DNA of 49,212 nucleotides. Source: Prevotella sp. GTDB lineage: Bacteria > Bacteroidota > Bacteroidia > Bacteroidales > Bacteroidaceae. The stretch's first letter is position 1, and every line of letters starts with the position of its first letter. Under the pieces are notes generated by a model, which did not search any database, was not told the origin of the DNA, and saw only the letters and a list, made by a program, of their open reading frames with translations. This document shows positions 9,297 to 18,222 of the stretch, one piece after another. Made by a program: the position numbers and the translations under genes. The DNA is taken from contig JAFZSI010000066.1 in NCBI GenBank assembly GCA_017619445.1, positions 1-49,212 of the forward strand. Reading direction: 5' to 3'.

Positions 9297-9345
9297 ATTT
9301 GACAATTTACAATTTACTATTTGACAATTTTCACTTTTACAATTT
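9297..9345. repeat. AT-rich simple tandem repeat (ACAATTT type)
   Basis: The spacer upstream of addA consists of variants of TTTGACAATTTACAATTTACT. Similar strings occur at 21298-21335, 38820-38885 and 48195-48240, always next to a gene start or end. CAAATATA at 9353-9360 could be a minus-strand TATATTTG -7 box for addA, without an obvious -33 box. Confidence 0.6.
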
Positions 9346-9403
9346 CGTGTTACAAATATACGATTTGCGGTTTTTCTGTTGACGGTTTTATACGTATAAT
9401 TAT

Positions 9404-11476
9404 TTACCATCGCCTGAATAGCTCGAAGTCGAATTCGCAGCCTATGCGGTCGAACTTGAAGTTTTTCATTCCCATGAACACGCCAATTGAGAACAAGCGG
9501 TTCGTAAAACCATAGCCATACTCGGTGTAGGGATGCAGTTCTTTGGCAAACAGCGTGCTCACGTAGATTCGCTCCAGTTCAACGTAATGGCCTGCCCACG
9601 GCACGCGCGAGAGGATGAGCAACGGTGTTTCGAACGTGGTGTTGGTACGCACGTAATAGTTAGACATGTTGTAGTAGTTGCGGTTCAAAACCTGGAACTC
9701 GCCCGACCAGTCGTCGTTCCATCCGCCGGGAATCTTCTCGTCGCGGAAATTGTTGAAGTCCAGGAAATAGGAATGCTTGGCTTTTGATGTGTAAACGCCG
9801 TAACCAACGCGGAAAGCCAAAGAGCGCATGCGGTGGAATTGGCGTTGGAGCGATGCGTCGGCCTCCCATTTCTCGTAACCCATGTCTGACTTGAGGAAAC
9901 CTTTAAACGACCGCTCCCAGTTCAGCGTGAGAGCAGGGCCGCGCCATCCTTTGGGCCTGTACTGTACTTGCAACGTGGGTGCAAACGTGTGGTATGAAGG
10001 ACTGCGACCCAGTTTCTTGAATCCGCTTTTGTCGAAAGCATAACGATGGTGATAGACAAAACCGCCTTGAACCGACCAGTTGTCAGAAATGTCGTAGTTG
10101 TTGTTCATGCGCACCTCGGTGTCGTGGAAATAGTCGAGCTTCATATTGTCAAGGTCCAGCGAGTCGTGGCCCTCGCTCTTGATGTCGTCGAGAATGCTTG
10201 AGTTGTAGATGCGCTGACCGCCGCTGATGTCAATCCTGACGTTAGCGTTGCGCCGCTGATTATACATGAACTGTATGGGAATGTTGAAGTAGAACCGCCG
10301 TTGTTTCATGGCATATCCCGACTTGAAGCGGAAATAGAAAAACCTGTTTGGCGTGAAATTATAGCGTGTCTGCACGTCAAATTTATAAACCAGTCCCTTG
10401 CTGTCGCTATAGCTGAAGTAGAGCGGATTGAAGATGGGGCCAATGCGAAATGAGCCTTTGTCCTTGCCGCCATAGTTCACTCTGATGCGGTTCACGATGT
10501 TGTCGCCAATCACATCCCACAAGAAGTCTTTCACAAAGTTGTACTTCCGTTTCTTATCCACCGTGGTCGTGTCGGCCAGCCTCGCGGCTTCTCTTGCAGC
10601 AGCCTTGCTGTCCTCAATACTGTCGTAAATGTGGTAGATGGCCTTTTCTTCCTCGTTAAGGCAGTCGGGGCGTAGCGATTCCATCAAGGCCCTATCATCT
10701 TTTTCGCGAATGCTGTCGGGCAGGAATGTGCCAAGCCCATAAACAGAATGTCTGTTGAAGCGCAGACGGTTGCCCATGAAGATGAACTTGCCTTTCATGT
10801 CGCAGATGTGGGGTAGGAGAGAAGCCACTCCATCAGGGCCCATCTCCACATAGAGCGTGAAGTCCAGCATGTCGTACTCGCCATTGAGCGTAGCCGAGAT
10901 GATTCTTCCCGTGGCGTTTTCAATAAATGCCTCGCCAGTAACCAACTGTGTGTTCTTGATTTTCGACTTGAACGTGACACGGGTGGTGCTGTCTGTCGCA
11001 GCCTCCGACTTATACTTGTAGCATGGCGCGTTCTTAGGATGGAAAGGCGAGAGCAGGTGATCCTGAATCAGCGTCACGTTATACAAGTTCGGCGTCATAT
11101 AGTGAATGAGCGTAGGCATAGTTCTGCGATGACGTGGAACGGTGTTTACGTTCACCTGGCGGAAAGCGTCGTATTTGTCGATGTCGCGAAACACCAAGCG
11201 CGAATAGCTCTCAGAAATATACTGACGGTCGCCGCGGGCAATGACATAAAGCGTGGGAACAGCAAACAGCATCGGATTGCGGCGCTCAACAAACAGCGTG
11301 TAGCGCGAATAAACGTTGGTGGATGTGCCGTGAACCTGGCCGGCAACGCTTTTCTTGTATTCAAAAGTGCGCTGCAACACCAAGGGCAGTTGTCTGCTCT
11401 TTCCGTAAGTGCTCATGGCCGTCAACAGCATGGCAATAAGCATCAAAAGGCAAGTATTTTTCTGGCATTTGTTCAC
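9404..11476 (-). CDS. Outer-membrane beta-barrel protein, DUF5686-like
   Basis: 690 residues. A signal peptide is visible (MNKCQKNTCLLMLIAMLLTA, cleavage near STYGKS). The mature protein has a soluble N-terminal third, then about 340 residues of alternating aromatic/polar strands, such as VYKFDVQTRYNFTPNRFFYF, consistent with an outer-membrane barrel. The layout fits the DUF5686 group of Bacteroidota, but the N-terminal carboxypeptidase-regulatory-like domain often found there is absent. It ends in FELFRRW, an aromatic C-terminus typical of barrels. No substrate can be inferred. It lies between rpoD and addA on the same strand, with a -7-like box 8 nt before its ATG. Confidence 0.65.
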   Translation of the reverse strand: MNKCQKNTCLLMLIAMLLTAMSTYGKSRQLPLVLQRTFEYKKSVAGQVHGTSTNVYSRYTLFVERRNPMLFAVPTLYVIARGDRQYISESYSRLVFRDIDKYDAFRQVNVNTVPRHRRTMPTLIHYMTPNLYNVTLIQDHLLSPFHPKNAPCYKYKSEAATDSTTRVTFKSKIKNTQLVTGEAFIENATGRIISATLNGEYDMLDFTLYVEMGPDGVASLLPHICDMKGKFIFMGNRLRFNRHSVYGLGTFLPDSIREKDDRALMESLRPDCLNEEEKAIYHIYDSIEDSKAAAREAARLADTTTVDKKRKYNFVKDFLWDVIGDNIVNRIRVNYGGKDKGSFRIGPIFNPLYFSYSDSKGLVYKFDVQTRYNFTPNRFFYFRFKSGYAMKQRRFYFNIPIQFMYNQRRNANVRIDISGGQRIYNSSILDDIKSEGHDSLDLDNMKLDYFHDTEVRMNNNYDISDNWSVQGGFVYHHRYAFDKSGFKKLGRSPSYHTFAPTLQVQYRPKGWRGPALTLNWERSFKGFLKSDMGYEKWEADASLQRQFHRMRSLAFRVGYGVYTSKAKHSYFLDFNNFRDEKIPGGWNDDWSGEFQVLNRNYYNMSNYYVRTNTTFETPLLILSRVPWAGHYVELERIYVSTLFAKELHPYTEYGYGFTNRLFSIGVFMGMKNFKFDRIGCEFDFELFRRW

Positions 11477-11483
11477 TGGCTGA

Positions 11484-11491
11484 CAAAATTA
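11484..11491 (-). promoter_or_regulatory. -7 box very close to the start codon of the DUF5686-like gene
   Basis: CAAAATTA on the plus strand reads TAATTTTG on the minus strand. It ends 8 nt before the ATG at 11476, implying a leader of only a few nucleotides. The string CAAAATTACATAAAAA recurs about 85 bp upstream (near 11570), so there may be two tandem boxes. No clear -33 box was found. Confidence 0.4.
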
Positions 11492-11630
11492 CATAAAAAC
11501 GAGGGCAGAACAAAAAGAATTCTTTCTTTTTTTACGCCGAGTGCATGTAATTTAGCGACTTTTGTCGCAAAATTACATAAAAAGAATCTAAAAAACGAGC
11601 AATTGCCGTATTTTTTCATCAAAACACAAA

Positions 11631-11662
11631 AATCCTCCCAAGCCATACGGCCTGAGAGGATT
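11631..11662 (-). terminator. rpoD terminator
   Basis: On the minus strand AATCCTCTCAGGCC and GGCTTGGGAGGATT form a near-perfect stem with a 4-nt loop, followed by TTTTGTG. It lies 33 nt downstream of the rpoD stop. Confidence 0.85.
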
Positions 11663-11694
11663 CACGTTTGAATTAAAGAAACTGATGTAAATAA

Positions 11695-12567
11695 TCATCC
11701 AAGATACTTCATCAGGATGCGGGCATTGCCGCTGTCGCGCAGCTTGGCAATACTCTTCTCGCGAATCTGACGAACACGCTCGCGGGTAAGTCCCAGCTGG
11801 TCGCCAATCTCCTCAAGACCCTTCTCGTGGCATCCTATACCAAAGCATTCACGAATAATTGTTATCTCTCTTTCTTTCAATACTTTATTCAAAACAGAGT
11901 TCAACTCCTGCGCCATGCTCTCATGGTCAACCTGACGGTCGGTACGGCTGTCGTCACCACTGGCCATTACATCAAGCATGCAGTTGTCCTCACCATCCTG
12001 GAACGGTGCGTCTATGCTCACGTGATGACCGTCTGCCATAAGGCTCTGGCCAATCTTCTCCTCGTCGAGTTTTGTTGCCTCAGAGAGCTCAGACACCGAC
12101 GGATGGCGCTGGTTCTCCTGCTCGAAACGGTTGATTTCGTGGTTTATCTTGCTGAGCGAGCCCACCTGATTCAGCGGAAGGCGCACAATGCGGCTTTGTT
12201 CTGCAATGGCTTGCAGAATGCTTTGGCGAATCCACCACACAGCATACGAAATGAATTTGAAACCGCGCGTCTCGTCAAACTTCTGCGCAGCCTTAATAAG
12301 ACCGATGTTGCCCTCGTCGATGAGGTCGGTAAGCGTCAGTCCCTGATGTTGGTATTGTTTGGCAACCGACACCACAAAACGGAGGTTGGCAGTTACCAAT
12401 TTGTCTTTAGCAATTTCACCCTCACGACCGCCCTTCTTAATCTTCTGGGCCAATTCAATCTCTTCGTCAATCGAAATCAGCGGAGCACGCCCAATTTCCA
12501 CGAGATACTTGTCCAGCGCCTCGCTTGAGCGATTCGTAATACTTTTTTGAATCTTTAATTGTCTCAT
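11695..12567 (-). CDS. rpoD: RNA polymerase primary sigma factor RpoD
   Basis: 290 residues, the usual length for the Bacteroidota housekeeping sigma factor, which lacks the long region 1.1 of proteobacterial RpoD. Region 1.2 starts at DKYLVEIGRAPLISIDEEIE; region 2 contains LRFVVSVAKQYQHQGLTLTD and KFISYAVWWIRQSILQAIAE; region 3 follows (INRFEQENQRHPSVSELSE); region 4.2 is the helix-turn-helix LGLTRERVRQIREKSIAKLR. It is monocistronic, with a strong terminator just downstream. This factor class recognises TTTG/TAnnTTTG promoters, which recur through the window. A TAatTTTG box lies upstream at 12642-12649. Confidence 0.95.
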   Translation of the reverse strand: MRQLKIQKSITNRSSEALDKYLVEIGRAPLISIDEEIELAQKIKKGGREGEIAKDKLVTANLRFVVSVAKQYQHQGLTLTDLIDEGNIGLIKAAQKFDETRGFKFISYAVWWIRQSILQAIAEQSRIVRLPLNQVGSLSKINHEINRFEQENQRHPSVSELSEATKLDEEKIGQSLMADGHHVSIDAPFQDGEDNCMLDVMASGDDSRTDRQVDHESMAQELNSVLNKVLKEREITIIRECFGIGCHEKGLEEIGDQLGLTRERVRQIREKSIAKLRDSGNARILMKYLG

Positions 12568-12641
12568 CCTTGATACCTTAATGTAGTCGCAAATGCCTGA
12601 AAACCAAGCGAATATATTATAATACTATTCCTAAAACGCTG

Positions 12642-12649
12642 CAAAATTA
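12642..12649 (-). promoter_or_regulatory. Probable rpoD -7 box
   Basis: CAAAATTA reads TAATTTTG followed by C on the minus strand, 74 nt before the rpoD ATG. No good -33 match exists at the expected distance. Confidence 0.4.
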
Positions 12650-12971
12650 CAAAAAAAACAAATAGGTTGTATCACTCTTTGCATATTTTTTGCAATTAAA
12701 AAACGTTAAATAGGGGAGTGTAACTTACATTTTGTCAACATCTTTCGAAGTTTTAGTTCATCTGAATGCTCATTTACTTACCGTTTTCTGAGTCCGGCTA
12801 TAATACAACGAATTTCGGAGCGTTTTGTTACATCAATTTTCGATTTGAAACGATAAATAATGTGAAAAGTCTGTTGTATTGCCAATTCATCGTGCTTGAC
12901 AAATGAATTACCTTCCAATCTATATTTCCATAAAACATCGCTTTGTAATCTCAGAACTATGAATTTCGACT

Positions 12972-13073
12972 CCAAAGTGCCACTTTACGATTTCAAAGTG
13001 CCTCTTTACGATTCCAAAGTGCCTCTTTACGATTTTAAAGTGCCACGTTATGATGAAATTCTCTAGAAAATTT
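12972..13073. repeat. Four 21-bp units plus TCTAGA-centred core (array A)
   Basis: Four consecutive 21-bp units start at 12972, 12993, 13014 and 13035. Each has AAAGTGCC followed by a CTTTACGA-like half, giving internal dyad symmetry AAAG-N5-CTTT; the AAAG steps fall at 12974, 12995, 13016 and 13037. The fourth unit is diverged. The core AAATTCTCTAGAAAATTT (13056-13073), nearly palindromic around TCTAGA, follows directly. Related arrays occur at 23789, 36069 and 46336. The remainder of the gap 12568-12971 holds no gene I can support. Confidence 0.8.
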
Positions 13074-13081
13074 AATTCTAT

Positions 13082-13112
13082 TTTGCGGAGTCAGTTTTTT
13101 TGTGTATTTTTG
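13082..13112 (+). promoter_or_regulatory. Promoter upstream of uvrA
   Basis: TTTG (13082-13085), 19 nt and TAttTTTG (13105-13112) followed by C form a full match to the Bacteroidota consensus. It starts 8 nt after the core of array A. The start site would be near 13119, giving uvrA a leader of about 190 nt. Confidence 0.65.
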
Positions 13113-13311
13113 CATGTTAATAAATATCGAAGCTGATAACGCCGTTTTAGATGCAAAATTCAGTAGTGAATAGGTCTGGAATGCAAATCTGCGCCTGTAT
13201 AAACACAAATCTGCGCATTTTTAAGATAATCGGCATTATGATAAATAGAGTATATGAAAAGGGAAAATGTATAGTTGGAACTGGAAATAATCAAAAAGTA
13301 ACTTCTGCCCC

Positions 13312-16155
13312 ATGAGTGACTATATAGAGATTAAGGGAACGCGCGTAAATAATCTGAGGAATATTTCGCTCAATATTCCGCGCGACAAATTCATCGTCAT
13401 TGCTGGCGTCAGCGGCTCCGGCAAGTCGTCGTTAGCATTCGACACGCTTTATGCCGAAGGCCAGCGCCGCTATGTGGAGAGCCTTTCCAGCTATGCGCGT
13501 CAGTTTTTGGGGCGTATGAGCAAACCTGAGTGCGACTTCATCAAAGGATTGCCCCCTGCCATCGCCATTGAGCAGAAAGTGGTCAGCCGTAACCCGCGCT
13601 CCACCGTTGGCACATCCACAGAAATCTATGAGTATCTGCGCCTGTTATACGCCCGCATCGGAAAAACATTTTCTCCCATCAGCGGCGAGGAAGTTAAGAA
13701 ACACTCCACCGAGGACATTCTTGCGTGTGTGCAGAGTTTTTCTAAGGGTACGCGCTTCGTCATTATGGCTCCCCTGCACATTCCCGACGACCGCACGTTG
13801 GAACGTCACCTGCAGATGATGATTCAGGAAGGTTATGCTCGTATTTATCATAATAAATCGTTTAAAAGAATCGATGACTTCTTGGAAACTGCTGATTTAG
13901 AGCATGTTAAGAAGGAAGATGTTTATCTGCTCATCGACCGTCTTTCTGTAGATGATGCCAAAGATGTTGTGGCGCGTATTATTGATTCGGCTGAAACCGC
14001 TTTCTACGAGGGCGACGGCCAATGCCGCGTGATGTTCTTGCCGTCGAACATTGTCTATGACTTCTCTACACGCTTCGAAGCCGACGGAATACGCTTTGAA
14101 GAATCCAGCGACAATATGTTCTCGTTCAATTCGCCTGCTGGCGCTTGTCCAGTCTGCGAGGGCTTTGGCAGCGTTATAGGCATCGACGAGCGGCTTGTGG
14201 TGCCCAACACTTCGCTGAGCGTCTATGATGGTTGCGTGCAATGTTGGCACGGTGAGAAAATGGGTATGTGGAAAGATGAGTTCTGCCGACGGGCAGCCGC
14301 CGATGACTTCCCCATTTTCGAACCTTACTACAACCTCACACGCCAACAGAAAGACTGGTTGTGGCACGGGTTACCCTCTGAGCAGCGCAGAAAGCCGGAA
14401 GACAAAGTGTGTATCGACGCTTTCTTCCAGATGGTAAAGGACAATCAGTACAAAATTCAGTACCGCGTCATGTTGAGCCGTTATCGTGGCAAAACCGTTT
14501 GTCCGGAGTGCAATGGCCGACGGCTGAAAAAGGAAGCCTCTTATGTGAAAATTCAGGGCATGAGCATCAGCGACCTGGTTGAAATGCCGGTTTATGAACT
14601 GAAACGCTGGTTTGACCGTCTGGAGCTTGACGAACACGATGCTAGTGTGGCCAAACGCCTTCTTACTGAAATCCGAAACCGACTGCAATTCCTTGTAGAT
14701 GTGGGTGTTGGCTATCTGACGCTCAACCGACAGTCAAACACGTTGAGTGGTGGTGAGAGCCAGCGCATCAACCTTACCACATCGCTTGGAAGTAGTCTTG
14801 TCGGCTCGCTGTATATCCTCGATGAGCCGAGCATAGGACTTCACAGCCGCGACACCGACCGCCTGATTAACGTGTTGCGCCAGCTGCAGTCGCTGGGTAA
14901 TACGGTTATTGTGGTGGAACACGACGAGGAAATCATCCGTGCAGCCGACTATCTCATAGATGTGGGGCCCGATGCAGGCCGTTTGGGAGGAGAAATCGTG
15001 TTTGAGGGCGACGCGAAAACCATTACTGCCGAGTCGGTTGACAAATATCCGCAGTCTTACACAGTTAAATACCTCACGCATAGCGAACAGATTGACGTTC
15101 CTGCCACACGTCGCCAATGGAACATGGCCATCGAGCTGCGCGGTTGCCGCATGAACAACCTGCGGGGCATCGATGTGAAGTTCCCGCTCAATGTACTAAC
15201 CGTTGTGACGGGTGTCAGCGGCAGCGGCAAGTCGTCGTTGGTGAAAGGCATCCTCTACCCTGCCCTCAAGCGCAAGCTGGATGAGGTTGCCGACGTGCCG
15301 GGTGAGCACATCGCACTCGAAGGCGATTGGCAGCATGTGAGTCGTGTGGAGTTTGTTGACCAGAATCCCATAGGTAAGTCAACACGCTCGAATCCAGCCA
15401 CTTATGTTAAGGCTTACGATGCTGTCAGACAATTGTTTGCCGATCAGCCCTTGGCTCAGCAGATGAGTTTCTCTCCGCAGTATTTCTCGTTCAACACCGA
15501 CGGCGGAAGGTGCGAGGAATGCAAAGGCGCGGGAGTTATTACCGTCGAGATGCAGTTCATGGCCGATTTGGTGCTTGAGTGCGACGCTTGTCACGGTCAC
15601 CGTTTCAAGCGCGACATTCTGGATGTGCGCTACGAAGGAAAAAACATCGACGATGTGCTGAATATGACCGTGGCGGAAGCCATTGAGTTTTTCGGCTCAA
15701 CAAAGGAAAAGGCTCCGAAAAACATGCAGAGTTCGTTGAAACAGATTGTTGACAGGCTGAAGCCTCTGAACGACGTGGGACTGGGTTACATCAAACTCGG
15801 ACAAAGCTCCTCAACCCTATCAGGCGGTGAGAATCAGCGTGTTAAGCTGGCCTATTTCATCGGACAGGAGCGTCAGGACCCTACACTCTTTATTTTCGAC
15901 GAGCCCACGACGGGTCTTCACTTCCACGACATCAAACGCCTGCTTGCTGCATTCGACTCGCTCATCAAACGCGGCCACAGCATCATCGTCATTGAGCACA
16001 ACATGGATATTATCAAGTGTGCCGACCACGTGATTGACCTTGGACCCGATGGTGGCGACAAGGGCGGCAACCTGGTGTTTGCAGGCACTCCCGAGGCCTT
16101 GACCCAATGTAAGGAAAGCATTACCGCCCGCTACTTAAAGGAAAAATTATCGTGA
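13312..16155 (+). CDS. uvrA: Excinuclease ABC subunit UvrA
   Basis: 947 residues. UvrA is the damage-sensing ATPase of nucleotide excision repair, loading UvrB. Walker A motifs are GVSGSGKSS near residue 33 and again in [19 protein letters not shown] signatures LSGGESQRI and LSGGENQRV are followed by [10 protein letters not shown] and [10 protein letters not shown]. Zinc-binding cysteines are present at KTVCPECNG and in the C-terminal pair [15 protein letters not shown]. The first zinc module is incomplete: GACPVCEG is present, but the upstream CxxC pair of E. coli UvrA is replaced by FSTRFEADG. That may be a lineage trait. Bacteroidota often carry more than one UvrA, so this may be one of two. 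Confidence 0.95.
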   Translation: MSDYIEIKGTRVNNLRNISLNIPRDKFIVIAGVSGSGKSSLAFDTLYAEGQRRYVESLSSYARQFLGRMSKPECDFIKGLPPAIAIEQKVVSRNPRSTVGTSTEIYEYLRLLYARIGKTFSPISGEEVKKHSTEDILACVQSFSKGTRFVIMAPLHIPDDRTLERHLQMMIQEGYARIYHNKSFKRIDDFLETADLEHVKKEDVYLLIDRLSVDDAKDVVARIIDSAETAFYEGDGQCRVMFLPSNIVYDFSTRFEADGIRFEESSDNMFSFNSPAGACPVCEGFGSVIGIDERLVVPNTSLSVYDGCVQCWHGEKMGMWKDEFCRRAAADDFPIFEPYYNLTRQQKDWLWHGLPSEQRRKPEDKVCIDAFFQMVKDNQYKIQYRVMLSRYRGKTVCPECNGRRLKKEASYVKIQGMSISDLVEMPVYELKRWFDRLELDEHDASVAKRLLTEIRNRLQFLVDVGVGYLTLNRQSNTLSGGESQRINLTTSLGSSLVGSLYILDEPSIGLHSRDTDRLINVLRQLQSLGNTVIVVEHDEEIIRAADYLIDVGPDAGRLGGEIVFEGDAKTITAESVDKYPQSYTVKYLTHSEQIDVPATRRQWNMAIELRGCRMNNLRGIDVKFPLNVLTVVTGVSGSGKSSLVKGILYPALKRKLDEVADVPGEHIALEGDWQHVSRVEFVDQNPIGKSTRSNPATYVKAYDAVRQLFADQPLAQQMSFSPQYFSFNTDGGRCEECKGAGVITVEMQFMADLVLECDACHGHRFKRDILDVRYEGKNIDDVLNMTVAEAIEFFGSTKEKAPKNMQSSLKQIVDRLKPLNDVGLGYIKLGQSSSTLSGGENQRVKLAYFIGQERQDPTLFIFDEPTTGLHFHDIKRLLAAFDSLIKRGHSIIVIEHNMDIIKCADHVIDLGPDGGDKGGNLVFAGTPEALTQCKESITARYLKEKLS

Positions 16156-16161
16156 AAATAT

Positions 16162-16191
16162 TTTGTATATCCGAAAAATTGATTACCTTTG
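16162..16191 (+). promoter_or_regulatory. Promoter of the tRNA-Thr/tRNA-Gly operon
   Basis: TTTG (16162-16165), 18 nt and TAccTTTG (16184-16191) followed by CAACC; initiation near 16197, about 44 nt before the first tRNA. Confidence 0.7.
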
Positions 16192-16240
16192 CAACCGCAT
16201 TTGCAAAAACAGATGCTTCCTAAAACAACAGCGGATATTA

Positions 16241-16313
<73 letters not shown>

Positions 16314-16382
16314 CGTTTCGGCGCAAAAAATACTCGCGCATCACTAACCAAGCAATCATCTGACAGCACAAATCATCTATTT

Positions 16383-16453
16383 GCGGAATTAGCACATCGG
16401 TAGTGCACGGGCTTCCCAAGCCTGGGAGGCGGGTTCGATTCCCGTATTCCGCT
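16383..16453 (+). tRNA. tRNA-Gly (anticodon CCC)
   Basis: The acceptor arms GCGGAAT and ATTCCGC pair perfectly, with discriminator T. The anticodon stem CGGGC/GCCTG encloses TTCCCAA, giving anticodon CCC (reads GGG). The T arm contains GGCGGGTTCGATTCCCGT. It lies 69 nt after tRNA-Thr and is probably in the same transcript. CCA is not encoded. Confidence 0.95.
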
Positions 16454-16517
16454 CACATCCACCCTACTCCGCTCATTTCCCATGATTACGGTTATCATGG
16501 CTAAGCGGACAAAAGAA

Positions 16518-16548
16518 ATCCCAGACATGCAAGGCGCATATCTGGGAT
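16518..16548. terminator. Bidirectional terminator between tRNA operon and DUF4301 gene
   Basis: ATCCCAGA (16518-16525) and TCTGGGAT (16541-16548) form a perfect 8-bp stem. A-rich sequence precedes it and TTTCATTTCT follows, so it can serve both the tRNA operon and the convergent gene ending at 16573. Confidence 0.75.
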
Positions 16549-16572
16549 TTTCATTTCTAAAGGTTTACTGAA

Positions 16573-18090
16573 TTACTGGTGTTGTTCGCGCAACAGGTCG
16601 TTGACGGTTTTTACGGGATTGAACGTGCCGAGGGGAACCTCTACGAATACGGTGTTCCAGTTGCTCATCGCACCATTCCAAAGACCAGGCAACTCGAGTG
16701 CCTTTAGTTCCTTACCGTTCTTACTCTTACTGCTGATGAAACCGGTGGTTTTATCAACAAAATCAGGCAAATTGTAGGGCTGTCCCTTGTAATCCTTTAC
16801 GGCGCAGACCAAATCAACCGGGTTGAAGTGAGTGCCTTCGGTGAACATGCGCATATACTCTTCGTTGCTCTTGTCTATCTGTGAGCTTTCGAGAATCTGA
16901 AGGCTGATGGTGCCATCCTGATTATAGGTAAGGAACGGTCCTCCACCGGGTTCTCCAACATTCTTCACCACTCCGCAGACACGCATTGGGCGGTTGAGCT
17001 TCTGTTTCAGATAGATTACGAGATCGGCATCCTCAAGTTCCTTGATGTCGGGCTTGCGGCAGCAGAGGTCATGCTGCACGAAACGGATGATTTCCTCGAG
17101 TTTTGCGTGGTTGTACTCGCCTGAGTTGAGCTGGCTCAGATATTCAAAAGCGCGTTTCTGCAAGCTGACCAGCACACCTGCAATGAGTTGCTTGTATTCC
17201 ACAGTCTCGGGTTTCAGACGGTCGGGCACAACGTTGTCAATGTTCTTAATGAAAATGACGTCTGCGTCAATCTCGTTCAGGTTTTCGATGAGCGCGCCGT
17301 GACCACCGGGACGGAACAGCAGCGAGCCGTCTTCGTTGCGGAAAGGTGTGTTGTCGGGATTGGCTGCCACGGTGTCGGTGCTGGGTTTCTGCTCTGAGAA
17401 ACTGATGTTGTATTTCACACCGAACTTCTGTGCGTAGCCGTCTTTCTTGTCAGCAACTTTTTGCTCGAAGAACTGCATGTGCTCATGGCTGACGGTGAAG
17501 TGAACGTTGGCCTCGCCGGCGCTGGCAGCATAGAGCGCACCTTCCACCAGGTGTTCTTCCATCGGGGTGCGCACGCCCTCGGGATAACGGTGGAAGAGCA
17601 GCATACCCTTGGGCAGCTGACCGTAGTTAAGACCCTTTTCCTTCAACATGTTGGCAACAACGGCTTTGTAGTTTCCGTCGGCAATGAGCTGCTTGATGCC
17701 CTTGCCTTCGTTCTTCTGACAAACCTCGTCGAGTGCATCGTAGAATGCGAATTTCTCGATATTGTCGAAATACTGCTGTTCGAATTTCGTGGTGGGAACA
17801 TCGTAATCAGCATCTAAGAAGGCAAACATGTCTTTGAACATGCGGCTGGCAGCACCACTTGCGGGCACGAACTTCACGATTTTCTTTCCTTCGGCCTTGT
17901 ATTCGTTCCAGGCGTCAACGAACTGCTGGCGTTCGTCAGCGTCGGGTGCAACAATTCCCTTGCCTATAGCTGCAGCAGCTTCGAGGCGGAGGAAAGGGAA
18001 ACCAGTCTTGAACTCGTCTAATTGGGTTTTGATTTGCTCTTCAGTAATTCCTTTTTGAGCAAGCTGTTTGAAATCTTGTTGTGTTAGCAT
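16573..18090 (-). CDS. DUF4301 family protein
   Basis: 505 residues from the ATG at 18090 (MLTQQDFKQLAQKGITEEQI); an in-frame ATG 45 nt upstream lies over the putative promoter. The sequence matches my memory of DUF4301, a conserved cytoplasmic family of Bacteroidota of unknown function. Visible features are a helical N-terminus, IVKFVPASGAASRMFKDMF near residue 70, and a phosphosugar-transferase-like glycine segment FRPGGHGALIENLNEID. There is no signal peptide or membrane segment. The P-A-S-G-A-A-S-R-M string could be a nucleotide or sugar-phosphate loop, but this is inference. It is divergent from the RelA/SpoT gene and single. Confidence 0.8.
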   Translation of the reverse strand: MLTQQDFKQLAQKGITEEQIKTQLDEFKTGFPFLRLEAAAAIGKGIVAPDADERQQFVDAWNEYKAEGKKIVKFVPASGAASRMFKDMFAFLDADYDVPTTKFEQQYFDNIEKFAFYDALDEVCQKNEGKGIKQLIADGNYKAVVANMLKEKGLNYGQLPKGMLLFHRYPEGVRTPMEEHLVEGALYAASAGEANVHFTVSHEHMQFFEQKVADKKDGYAQKFGVKYNISFSEQKPSTDTVAANPDNTPFRNEDGSLLFRPGGHGALIENLNEIDADVIFIKNIDNVVPDRLKPETVEYKQLIAGVLVSLQKRAFEYLSQLNSGEYNHAKLEEIIRFVQHDLCCRKPDIKELEDADLVIYLKQKLNRPMRVCGVVKNVGEPGGGPFLTYNQDGTISLQILESSQIDKSNEEYMRMFTEGTHFNPVDLVCAVKDYKGQPYNLPDFVDKTTGFISSKSKNGKELKALELPGLWNGAMSNWNTVFVEVPLGTFNPVKTVNDLLREQHQ

Positions 18091-18132
18091 AATATGATTT
18101 TGATTTATAACGTGTTTTTGGTATTTATTCCA

Positions 18133-18140
18133 CAAATATA
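18133..18140 (-). promoter_or_regulatory. Probable -7 box for the DUF4301 gene
   Basis: CAAATATA reads TATATTTG on the minus strand, about 43 nt before the ATG at 18090. The -33 box is poor. Confidence 0.4.
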
Positions 18141-18182
18141 ATTAGTTTTTCTTAAAACAAGAAATAAATCGGGAAAAAATTG

Positions 18183-18190
18183 TATCTTTG
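18183..18190 (+). promoter_or_regulatory. Probable -7 box for the RelA/SpoT gene
   Basis: TAtcTTTG followed by CATG, 32 nt before the ATG at 18223. No clear TTTG at -33. It is divergent from the DUF4301 box 43 bp away. Confidence 0.5.
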
Positions 18191-18222
18191 CATGTAAAAA
18201 TCCCATAATATAGCAATTGTCT

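Noticed and set aside
12778-12975. 65-codon frame on the minus strand between rpoD and uvrA
   Set aside because: Its start lies in the 21-bp array and nothing supports translation; it could be a decayed gene but there is no evidence.
12972-13073. 21-bp units as a CRISPR array
   Set aside because: Units are contiguous with no spacers between them and there are no cas genes.
18217-18222. TTG start two codons upstream for the RelA/SpoT gene
   Set aside because: The ATG at 18223 is the simpler start and fits the family N-terminus.
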